Positions 1 to 5,807 of a stretch of 6,712 nucleotides of DNA are shown here, one piece after another. This DNA comes from an uncultured Eubacteriales bacterium (lineage in GTDB: Bacteria > Bacillota > Clostridia > Monoglobales > Monoglobaceae), in contig UQOT01000097.1 of assembly GCA_900542675.1 (NCBI GenBank), positions 1 to 6,712 of the forward strand, given 5' to 3'. How positions within the stretch are numbered: position 1 is the first letter of the stretch; the number at the start of each line of letters is the position of its first letter. The position numbers and the translations under genes were made by a program. Below the pieces are notes generated by a model. The model saw only the letters and a program-made list of their open reading frames with translations, did no database searches and was not told the DNA's origin.

Positions 1-23
1 AAAGCATTGTTTCAAAGAAATGA

Positions 24-53
24 GGAAACGGCATAAAAAACTATGCCGTTTCC
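24..53 (-). terminator. Rho-independent-type terminator after the penicillin-binding protein gene
   Basis: A perfect 12-bp inverted repeat (arms 24-35 and 42-53, GGAAACGGCATA and its complement) encloses a 6-nt A/C loop. Read on the minus strand it lies about 57 nt beyond the stop codon at 110-112 and is followed by an interrupted T-rich run (TCATTTCTTTG). Read on the plus strand it is followed by A residues, so it should act only on minus-strand transcripts. The broken T tract is the only weak point. Confidence 0.75.
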
Positions 54-109
54 AAAAACACGAAAAACTGCGGTTATACCACGGACGCCCGTTTGGGAGC
101 ATTTTGTTA

Positions 110-2326
110 TTATTCATCAAGTCCGTCGTCGCTGTCATCGTCGTCTGCGTTGCTGTTTGTGCCGCTGCCTGATGATGTTGTTGTATTGCTGCGGGCGCTG
201 CTGCCGGATGTGCTGCCGGAGCGTGTGCTTGTTGTCGTTTCACTGTCTCCGTCATCATCTTCATCTTCGCCGCTTGATGAGCGTTCGGTATTGTTTGAGT
301 TTCTGTCGTTGTCATCGTCATCATTTGAAGAACGCGAGCTTGAAACTGATACGCCGTAGTTCACATCAATCTTTTGGTAGCTTTTCGGCAGGGCGTTGAC
401 CTTGTTCATTATCGTTCGCCATACCGGTATACACGGGTTGGACGAAATACTGATTGACTGCGGTGTGTCATAGCCGTACCATACCGAGGCGACAAAGTTT
501 GGCGTGTATCCGATAAACCAGCGGTCGAAGTTCTCAGACGTCGTACCGGTTTTACCGGCTGTGAAGGTGCCGTCCGATAGGGCTGCGCCGCGGCCTGTGC
601 CCGAGGTTACAACGGCGTTTAGGTATCTGTTCATAATTGCGGCTGTCTCGGGCTTAATCGCCTGCCACGACGATTCGCCGTCTCTGCCTGTTAATATGGT
701 TTCGCCTTTTGAGTCTTTTATTTCCGTAAATGTATAGGGCTTATTATATATTCCCTTGTTCGGGAATATGCAGTATGCTGCCGTCATTTCAATATTTGTC
801 GCGCCGTGTGTCAGACCGCCGAGAGCAAGCTGGGCATAACCCAAATCAGTATAAATTTCTCCGTTAATCTCCTCGGATTCAACAAGCGTGGTAAAGCCGA
901 GCTTTTGCGTCATAAAGTCAAAAGACGTTTTAGCGCCCATTTCAGCCATAATCTCAACCGGAACTGTATTAAGAGACTGCTGTATAGCATAGTCAATTCC
1001 GACCTCCGAATTACTGTACTTGTAGTTATAGTTACGCGGTACCCAGCCGTCGTACGATTTTGCCTTGTCCATAACTCTGTCGCCCGGCGAGATTGTGCCG
1101 TTGTCGAGCGCGGGAGCGTATACCGAGAGCGGTTTTATGGTTGAGCCCGGCTGGCGGGGACTCTGTACGGCTCTGTTAAGTGAAAAGCTTGACTGCTTTT
1201 CGCCTATGCCGCCTGCCATAGCGAGCACTCTGCCGTCTGTCGGATCCATAATCACGATAGACGACTGCGCCTCGGGGTCTGCAAAGTTTTTTTCGTTATA
1301 ATAATAATCTTCAACAATCTGCTGGATTTCCGGGTCGTATGCACAGTATATTTTAAGTCCGCTCGAATATACCATTCTTGTCGCAAGAGCTTCGGAATAT
1401 CCCTTTTCCTGCAGCTTTGAAATTGCGTCTCGGACAACCTGGTCCACATAGTACGAGGTGATGATTTCCTCTTTCTTTGCCGTCGCCGTTTCCTTGCTGT
1501 ATTCAAGAGGAAAGTTAACCGCTTCGTCATACTCTTCCTGTGTGATAAAGCCGAGAGAGAGCATTTTTGCGAGAACAAGCTCCTGACGCTCCTTATTTTT
1601 ATCGGGATTAATAAACGGGTCATACAGCGCGGGGTTTTGAGTGATAGATGCGATACTTGCACATTCTGCAAGGTTGAGCTGGCTCACATCCTTATCAAAG
1701 TATAGGTTTGCCGCAGTCTGTACGCCATGGCAGTTTTCGGCTAAGAATATGCAGTTCATATAAAGCTCTAAAATCTGATCCTTTGACATCTTTTTCTCAA
1801 GGTCAATAGACTTAGATATTTCTGAAATTTTACGTGCGATAGTCTGCTGGTCATCGCCCGTTATGTTCTTTATAAGCTGCTGAGTTATCGTACTGCCGCC
1901 GAGCGACGCCTGCCCGCCTTTGCCGGTCAGCTTGTCGATAAAATAAGTAAATGTTGCCTTTACCGTACGTTTTATGTCAACGCCCTTGTGTGTCATAAAT
2001 CGTTCATCCTCAATTGCTATAAAGGCATTTTGCAGGTTCTTGGGTGTTGCGTCGAGTTCAACCCATATTCTGTTTTCGTCAGACGTAAGGGTAAGAAGTA
2101 TCTTCTCCTCGCCTGTATCGGGGTCAAGATAGACGATATTTGAGTTGCTGTCCATAGTCAGTGCGTTTAAGTCCATCCCGTCGATATTACCCCACATTCC
2201 CATTACAGCAGTCAGTATAGCGCCGCCTGCAATCGCGCCGCCGACAATTATAGTAATAAGAAAAATCAGAATAAATTTTCCTAAGTATTCCTTCGTTTTG
2301 TTTTTCTTGGATTTACTTTTCTTCAT
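110..2326 (-). CDS. Class A penicillin-binding protein (PBP1A family), bifunctional transglycosylase/transpeptidase
   Basis: This 738-residue protein polymerises lipid II into glycan strands and cross-links the stem peptides on the outer face of the membrane. It has a very basic cytoplasmic N-terminus (residues 1-18) and one membrane anchor (about 18-43). The GT51 glycosyltransferase domain (about 80-250) carries EDERFMTHKG with catalytic Glu106, GGSTITQQ at 143-150, RKISE at 165-169 and YFDKDVSQLNLAE near 209-221. The penicillin-binding transpeptidase domain (about 350-640) carries STIK at 395-398 (nucleophile Ser395), SLN at 451-453 and KTG at 592-594. All catalytic motifs are present, so it should be active and beta-lactam sensitive. 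Residues 660-738 form a low-complexity tail of Asp, Ser, Asn and Thr with no PASTA or FN3 domain. The start is supported by AAGGGG 8 nt upstream. It corresponds to ponA/mrcA-type genes; which paralogue is uncertain. It appears monocistronic, with a terminator downstream. Confidence 0.97.
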   Translation of the reverse strand: MKKSKSKKNKTKEYLGKFILIFLITIIVGGAIAGGAILTAVMGMWGNIDGMDLNALTMDSNSNIVYLDPDTGEEKILLTLTSDENRIWVELDATPKNLQNAFIAIEDERFMTHKGVDIKRTVKATFTYFIDKLTGKGGQASLGGSTITQQLIKNITGDDQQTIARKISEISKSIDLEKKMSKDQILELYMNCIFLAENCHGVQTAANLYFDKDVSQLNLAECASIASITQNPALYDPFINPDKNKERQELVLAKMLSLGFITQEEYDEAVNFPLEYSKETATAKKEEIITSYYVDQVVRDAISKLQEKGYSEALATRMVYSSGLKIYCAYDPEIQQIVEDYYYNEKNFADPEAQSSIVIMDPTDGRVLAMAGGIGEKQSSFSLNRAVQSPRQPGSTIKPLSVYAPALDNGTISPGDRVMDKAKSYDGWVPRNYNYKYSNSEVGIDYAIQQSLNTVPVEIMAEMGAKTSFDFMTQKLGFTTLVESEEINGEIYTDLGYAQLALGGLTHGATNIEMTAAYCIFPNKGIYNKPYTFTEIKDSKGETILTGRDGESSWQAIKPETAAIMNRYLNAVVTSGTGRGAALSDGTFTAGKTGTTSENFDRWFIGYTPNFVASVWYGYDTPQSISISSNPCIPVWRTIMNKVNALPKSYQKIDVNYGVSVSSSRSSNDDDDNDRNSNNTERSSSGEDEDDDGDSETTTSTRSGSTSGSSARSNTTTSSGSGTNSNADDDDSDDGLDE

Positions 2327-2386
2327 TTTCGTTTCCCCTTGTTCAATTACATACTTATAATTTTTACAAGTATAATATATACCACA

Positions 2387-2395
2387 ATTATATCA
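2387..2395 (-). promoter_or_regulatory. Candidate extended -10 promoter of the penicillin-binding protein gene
   Basis: Read on the minus strand this is TGATATAAT, a consensus -10 hexamer (plus positions 2387-2392) with the TGn extension. The implied transcript start is near 2380, about 54 nt before the start codon. No good -35 hexamer is present at the usual distance, which an extended -10 can tolerate. The whole 2327-2487 spacer is AT-rich, so chance matches are possible. Confidence 0.45.
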
Positions 2396-2487
2396 CATAA
2401 TAGAGTATATTAAACTATAAATCTGTTAATAATTCATTAAATTAGTGTTACAGCAAATATATAAATACAATATATGGGGGTATAACT

Positions 2488-2892
2488 ATGTACAGAAAGA
2501 TAATTAAAGGCGTACTTGTGAGTGTGTCGGTTGTATTTTTTGCTGTTGTGGTCGGATATATCGCATATTCGGGTGCAGTGAGCTTAATCAGCCGTTCACT
2601 CTCGGACAGTGATACATCCTCCGGTGCAGCGCAGTCGGTATTATCGGAAACTGAGCCCGAGGCAGCAGCATCACCGTCACCGCCGGAGAGCGCAACGTAT
2701 TTTTTAGCTAAGCTCGGCGGCGATAAAATCGAAATCTACAGCTGTGACGGCGCCCAAAATGAACAATTTTTATACTCGTTTTCAGTGTACGTCCCCGATA
2801 TACCGGAAGGCGACGCCGAGGCCTTGCGCCGCGGGATAAGATTTGGCACAAAGGAGGATCTTCTTAAGTTTGAAGAAGATTTTGCAAATTAA
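2488..2892 (+). CDS. Small membrane-anchored protein with a BofC C-terminal-like domain
   Basis: This 134-residue protein has a short basic N-terminus, one hydrophobic segment (about 6-30), a Ser/Ala/Glu/Pro-rich linker (about 36-68) and a compact C-terminal domain (about 69-134). The domain begins YFLAKLGGDKIEIY and ends with a run containing YVPDIPEGD and LRRGIRFGTKEDL. That layout (a strand of the type 'yxlkxydgkiavy', then 'lpexdxxxLxxGixxxsxeel') is typical of the BofC C-terminal family in Clostridia. In Bacillus, BofC is a forespore protein that restrains the SpoIVB checkpoint protease; the clostridial relatives are mostly uncharacterised, so no role is assigned here. The active end should face outside the cytoplasm. 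Translation is supported by GGGGG 7 nt before the ATG. It stands alone on this strand and ends exactly where the convergent gene ends. The family match is from memory of the motif pattern; the gene itself is secure. Confidence 0.85.
   Translation: MYRKIIKGVLVSVSVVFFAVVVGYIAYSGAVSLISRSLSDSDTSSGAAQSVLSETEPEAAASPSPPESATYFLAKLGGDKIEIYSCDGAQNEQFLYSFSVYVPDIPEGDAEALRRGIRFGTKEDLLKFEEDFAN
2858..2880 (+). terminator. Possible weak terminator hairpin inside the end of the BofC-like gene
   Basis: ATCTTCTT (2858-2865) and AAGAAGAT (2873-2880) form a perfect 8-bp stem with a 7-nt loop, followed by TTTTGC counting the last stem base. It falls within the last dozen codons of the BofC-like gene, whose stop directly abuts the convergent gene. 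The stem is AT-rich and the T run short, so termination would be inefficient. The charged Glu/Lys/Asp codons here could produce the repeat by chance. Confidence 0.3.
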
Positions 2893-4221
2893 CTACTTTA
2901 AGCATTCCTTGATGGTGTAATACATTTCGTCCGTATTCATAGCGTTTGAAATGCCTGCGTTTATGCCGCTTTTTTGGAGCTTTTCATCATCAACCTGAAT
3001 TTGGTGTGTAAGGCGCGACGGAGAGAGCATCACAATAATCGGTACTGTTTCGTGATTGGCGTGCATACTCTTTCTTATCGTGTGTGCCGCTGTGTACGCG
3101 TCCATTATTGGCATATCGCAATCCATAACTATAATGTCTATTTCGTTGTTCTCTGCGCGGTTAAATGCATAAACCGCCTGCTGACCGTTGCGCACGCATA
3201 TGGTCTTAAAGCCGGCTTCCCTCAAAAGCTCGCTCAATATGGCGAGGTTAAGCTCGTTGCTGTCGGCAACAAGCGCGGTACGGCCGCTGAAATCGTAAAC
3301 TTTCTCGTCCTCGCTGCTGAATGCGGTGGTTGCGGTATCAGGCGCGATTATAAACGGCGCCGTTATGCTCGATATGATTTTCTCATCCTCGTGTCTTACG
3401 TCGATAGCGCCGTTTAGCACCTTAACATATTTCTGTACTATGTCGGTGACGCTCCTGTCATAGAGACCGAAGCTGCGTATTACCTCAAATTTATAGAATG
3501 TGTTTGTGTTGTTGACGGGCTTTTCGCTGATTTCAAAGCTGACAGCCATTTCTGCATCGTCCGCATCTGAGTTTGCCGCGCTGCTGAGTGTGTCGTTTAA
3601 AATGCACGATAGCGCATTTATAAGCTCATTCTTTATTCCGATTAGTCTGTCGTGCCGTGTGCCGCTGAATTTTTGAGTGAACTTAATTTTCCTGCTCTCG
3701 AATACGGCGGCGTACGGCTTTATAAGTTTGTCGATTGTATTTTTAAACTCAAATATTGTGGGTTCTTCGCCCGTAAGTTCTTTTTTTGATGTTAAGTATT
3801 CTATATGCTCACTGAGAATTTTGGTATTTGATTTTTCAATTTGCAGCTCGGCTGATAGATTTTCAGCCCTTTTCGACATCCGTCTTGTCTGCCTATGCGA
3901 CTCAATTTTTCTGATTACAAGCTGGAATAAAACGAGGACAAGAAGAATTCCGATAGAAATAAGAGACAGCTTTTTACCGTATTTTTCCCTGAATGAAGGA
4001 GCTTCCCCATCTTTCGGCGGGTTTGTTTCGTGTTCTTCACCGTAGGCCAAGGGAGTATCCGCCGCGTCGGCTGCGGGTGAAGATATCGCCGGGGCGGGGC
4101 TTTCTTCGGCACAGACAAAGCTGTTCTGCGGCAGTACGGCAAAAAAAGCCGTGCACAAGAGCACTGCTGATGCAAATAATACCGCAAGCTGACCAAAGCG
4201 TTGCCATCTGTGTCCGTACAT
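2893..4221 (-). CDS. Membrane-bound degenerate hybrid histidine kinase-like protein with pseudo-receiver domain
   Basis: This 442-residue protein starts with a signal peptide or first membrane segment (about 11-31, possible cleavage after VCA at 36-38). Next come a short Ala/Pro/Glu-rich external stretch (39-82), a membrane helix (85-103) and a basic, probably coiled-coil region (104-146). Residues about 191-292 resemble a HATPase_c domain: LSSAAN at 212-217 matches the N box and IVQKYVKVLNGAIDV at 261-275 matches the helix after the G2 box. However, the N-box Asn is Ser214, the G1 Asp is Arg249, and the G2 glycines and the H box are missing. Residues 311-442 are a receiver-type domain (GRTALVAD, VMDCDMPIMD) with the phosphoacceptor Asp367 kept. 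The second acidic residue is Ser321, the Thr/Ser switch is Leu399 and the Lys is Asn426. Kinase activity is very unlikely; binding or scaffolding is my inference. The start is supported by AAAAAGGAG 9 nt upstream. No partner regulator gene lies beside it. Confidence 0.9.
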   Translation of the reverse strand: MYGHRWQRFGQLAVLFASAVLLCTAFFAVLPQNSFVCAEESPAPAISSPAADAADTPLAYGEEHETNPPKDGEAPSFREKYGKKLSLISIGILLVLVLFQLVIRKIESHRQTRRMSKRAENLSAELQIEKSNTKILSEHIEYLTSKKELTGEEPTIFEFKNTIDKLIKPYAAVFESRKIKFTQKFSGTRHDRLIGIKNELINALSCILNDTLSSAANSDADDAEMAVSFEISEKPVNNTNTFYKFEVIRSFGLYDRSVTDIVQKYVKVLNGAIDVRHEDEKIISSITAPFIIAPDTATTAFSSEDEKVYDFSGRTALVADSNELNLAILSELLREAGFKTICVRNGQQAVYAFNRAENNEIDIIVMDCDMPIMDAYTAAHTIRKSMHANHETVPIIVMLSPSRLTHQIQVDDEKLQKSGINAGISNAMNTDEMYYTIKECLK

Positions 4222-4263
4222 TGAATAAAGCTCCTTTTTGAAATTTCGTTAGCATTATTATCT

Positions 4264-4292
4264 AATATACCATATAATTTATAATTTTACAA
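4264..4292 (-). promoter_or_regulatory. Candidate sigma-A-type promoter of the kinase-like gene
   Basis: On the minus strand, TTGTAA (plus 4287-4292) is separated by 17 bp from TATATT (plus 4264-4269), which is preceded by the TGG extension. The implied start near 4257 gives a leader of about 36 nt that includes the ribosome binding site. Spacing and -10 are good; the -35 matches 4 of 6 consensus bases. Confidence 0.55.
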
Positions 4293-4306
4293 GTGAATAT
4301 TAATAC

Positions 4307-4335
4307 TTGATGTAAATTAAATATTGTGTTATACT
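4307..4335 (+). promoter_or_regulatory. Candidate promoter P1 of the der-plsY-gpsA operon
   Basis: TTGATG (4307-4312), a 17-bp spacer and TATACT (4330-4335) with a TGT extension just before the -10 make a strong sigma-A-like promoter. Its -35 lies 14 bp from the -35 of the divergent kinase-like gene. Transcription would begin near 4342, giving a leader of about 140 nt before der. Confidence 0.55.
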
Positions 4336-4357
4336 TAAAATTAAGTAATATTGTGTT
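4320..4357 (+). repeat. 11-bp direct repeat across the der promoters
   Basis: AATATTGTGTT occurs exactly at 4320-4330 and again at 4347-4357, 27 bp apart start to start. The first copy covers the TGn and first base of the P1 -10; the second covers the first two bases of the P2 -35. It could be a pair of regulator binding sites or a local duplication; no known operator is recognised. Confidence 0.6.
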
Positions 4358-4386
4358 GACAAAATTAATTTTGAGTATTTTATGAT
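4356..4386 (+). promoter_or_regulatory. Candidate promoter P2 of the der-plsY-gpsA operon
   Basis: A consensus TTGACA (4356-4361) is followed after 19 bp by TATGAT (4381-4386, 5 of 6 matches to consensus). The spacer is longer than the ideal 17 bp, which would weaken it. The start would fall near 4393, about 90 nt before der. P1 and P2 together would form a tandem promoter. Confidence 0.45.
4360..4373. repeat. 14-bp perfect palindrome in the P2 spacer
   Basis: CAAAATTAATTTTG reads identically on both strands and sits between the -35 and -10 of candidate promoter P2, where a bound dimer would block RNA polymerase. The surrounding DNA is very AT-rich, so a chance origin is quite possible. Confidence 0.5.
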
Positions 4387-4470
4387 TAAGAAGTTCGTAG
4401 TTAGCGGTGAGTTGACGCTTCTTACACACTTTTTTGAAAAATTATGCTGTTATTTTGTCAGACTTAAGCA

Positions 4471-4478
4471 AAAGGAGG
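4471..4478 (+). promoter_or_regulatory. der: Ribosome binding site that fixes the der start
   Basis: AAAGGAGG lies 6 nt before the ATG at 4485. This favours that ATG over the in-frame TTG at 4434, which would add 17 residues before the first GTPase motif and has no comparable site upstream. Confidence 0.9.
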
Positions 4479-4484
4479 AAGTTT

Positions 4485-5807
4485 ATGAAGCCTGTTGTAG
4501 CTGTGGTCGGACGACCCAACGTCGGCAAATCGACGTTTTTTAATAAAGTTGCCGGACGCAGAATTTCTATTATCGAAGATACTCCCGGTGTTACGCGGGA
4601 TAGAATATATGTTGATGCGGAGTGGTGCGGCAAAGAGTTTACTATGATTGATACCGGCGGTATAGAGCCTAAAAACAACGATGTTATACTTTCTCAGATG
4701 AAGTCGCAGGCGGAGCTTGCGATTTTTGCTGCGGATGTAATCGTGTTTATGGTCAATGTGCGTGAGGGTATGACCGCTGCCGACAAGGATGTTGCGGCGA
4801 TGCTTCAAAAATGCGGCAAGCCCGTTATCCTCGTGGCAAACAAGGTGGACAGACCCGGCGAGCCGCCGCTTGAGATGTACGAATTTTATAATTTGGGCAT
4901 CGGCGACCCTTGGCCTGTATCGTCAATTCACGGGCTCGGGCTCGGCGATTTGCTTGATGAAATTGTGAGCCGCTTTCCGGAGGACAGTGAGCCTGAGGAC
5001 GAGAGCGATACAATCCACGTTGCGATTGTAGGTAAGCCTAACGCGGGCAAGTCGTCGCTGATTAACAAAATTCTCGGCGAGGACAGAGTTATTGTAAGCG
5101 ATATAGCGGGAACGACGCGTGACGCGATAGATACAAGATATGAGCGTAACGGCAAGAAATACGTCTTAATCGACACTGCCGGAATGAGAAAGAAAGGCAG
5201 GATAAACGAGAACGTTGAACGCTACAGCGTGGCGCGTGCGCTTAATGCGGTTGACCGCGCTGATGTGTGCCTTATTATGGTTGACGCCGCAGAGGGTATA
5301 ACCGAGCAGGACACAAAGATTGCGGGTTACGTACACGAGGCGGGTAAGGCGAGCGTTATCGTAATGAACAAGTGGGACATTGTCGAAAAAGAGACAAACA
5401 CGATGAAGGATTTCCGTAACAAGGCTAAGGAATGGTTCAACTTTATGATGTACGCGCCGACCGTGTTTGTTTCGGCAAAGACGGGTCTCAGACTCGACGA
5501 CCTGTTCGATACGATGAACGCGGCTGTCGAGCAGAACGCAAAACGTATTTCGACAGGTGTTTTAAACGATGTGCTCAACGAAGCCGTCGCTGCGGTTCAG
5601 CCGCCGAGTGACAAGGGCAAGCGGCTTAAAATCTACTATGCAACTCAGGCGGATATCAAGCCGCCCACGTTTGTGCTGTTCGTGAACGACGCTCAGCTCG
5701 CGCACTATTCTTATGTGCGGTATATTGAAAATCAGTTCCGCGCAAGGTTCGGCTTTGAGGGAACTCCGATTAAGTTTATAATACGTGAAAAGGGGAATAA
5801 GAAATGA
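4485..5807 (+). CDS. der: Ribosome biogenesis GTPase Der (EngA)
   Basis: Der is an essential double GTPase that binds the 50S ribosomal subunit in the cytoplasm and drives a late step of its assembly. From the ATG at 4485 it is 440 residues, the normal family length. The first G domain has GRPNVGKS (9-16), DTGG (56-59), NKVD (119-122) and a switch with TPGVTRD. The second has GKPNAGKS (183-190), AGTTRD (208-213), DTAG (230-233), NKWD (295-298) and SAK (330-332). The C-terminal KH-like domain (about 355-440) contains the family signature KIYYATQ and ends in a basic tail. All nucleotide-binding motifs are intact. It is the first gene of an operon, overlapping plsY by 4 bp (ATGA), which suggests translational coupling. 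Two candidate promoters lie upstream. Confidence 0.98.
   Translation: MKPVVAVVGRPNVGKSTFFNKVAGRRISIIEDTPGVTRDRIYVDAEWCGKEFTMIDTGGIEPKNNDVILSQMKSQAELAIFAADVIVFMVNVREGMTAADKDVAAMLQKCGKPVILVANKVDRPGEPPLEMYEFYNLGIGDPWPVSSIHGLGLGDLLDEIVSRFPEDSEPEDESDTIHVAIVGKPNAGKSSLINKILGEDRVIVSDIAGTTRDAIDTRYERNGKKYVLIDTAGMRKKGRINENVERYSVARALNAVDRADVCLIMVDAAEGITEQDTKIAGYVHEAGKASVIVMNKWDIVEKETNTMKDFRNKAKEWFNFMMYAPTVFVSAKTGLRLDDLFDTMNAAVEQNAKRISTGVLNDVLNEAVAAVQPPSDKGKRLKIYYATQADIKPPTFVLFVNDAQLAHYSYVRYIENQFRARFGFEGTPIKFIIREKGNKK

Noticed and set aside
68..95. Small inverted repeat ACGG...CCGT downstream of the penicillin-binding protein gene
   Set aside because: It has only a 4-bp stem and no T tract; the 12-bp stem at 24-53 is the better terminator.
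43..399. Plus-strand open frames (43-399 and 93-359) opposite the penicillin-binding protein tail
   Set aside because: They encode Cys/Arg- or Ser/Leu-rich low-complexity sequence that mirrors the Asp/Ser codons of the real minus-strand gene, and they have no ribosome binding site.
1252..1671. 139-codon minus-strand open frame inside the penicillin-binding protein gene
   Set aside because: It lies in another frame of the same strand within the glycosyltransferase/transpeptidase linker, is Arg/Lys/Ser-rich without domain features, and the real frame is intact.
2371..2376. TATAAT as a plus-strand promoter for the BofC-like gene
   Set aside because: The hexamer is perfect but has no acceptable -35 at 16-18 bp and no TGn extension in a region full of TATA-like runs; it would also give a leader of over 100 nt. 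I could not name a convincing promoter for this gene.
2442..2471. TTAGTG with TACAAT, or a sporulation-sigma-type promoter, just before the BofC-like gene
   Set aside because: The implied transcript start would fall in or next to the ribosome binding site, and no matching -35 for SigG, SigF or SigE was found.
4403..4420. Small hairpin in the der leader (AGCG...CGCT), considered as a riboswitch or attenuator
   Set aside because: The stem is only 4 bp with a 9-nt loop and no following T run; nothing else in the leader resembles a known regulatory RNA.
4434..4484. Upstream TTG start giving Der 17 extra residues
   Set aside because: The added residues do not resemble Der, no good ribosome binding site precedes the TTG, and AAAGGAGG correctly precedes the ATG at 4485.
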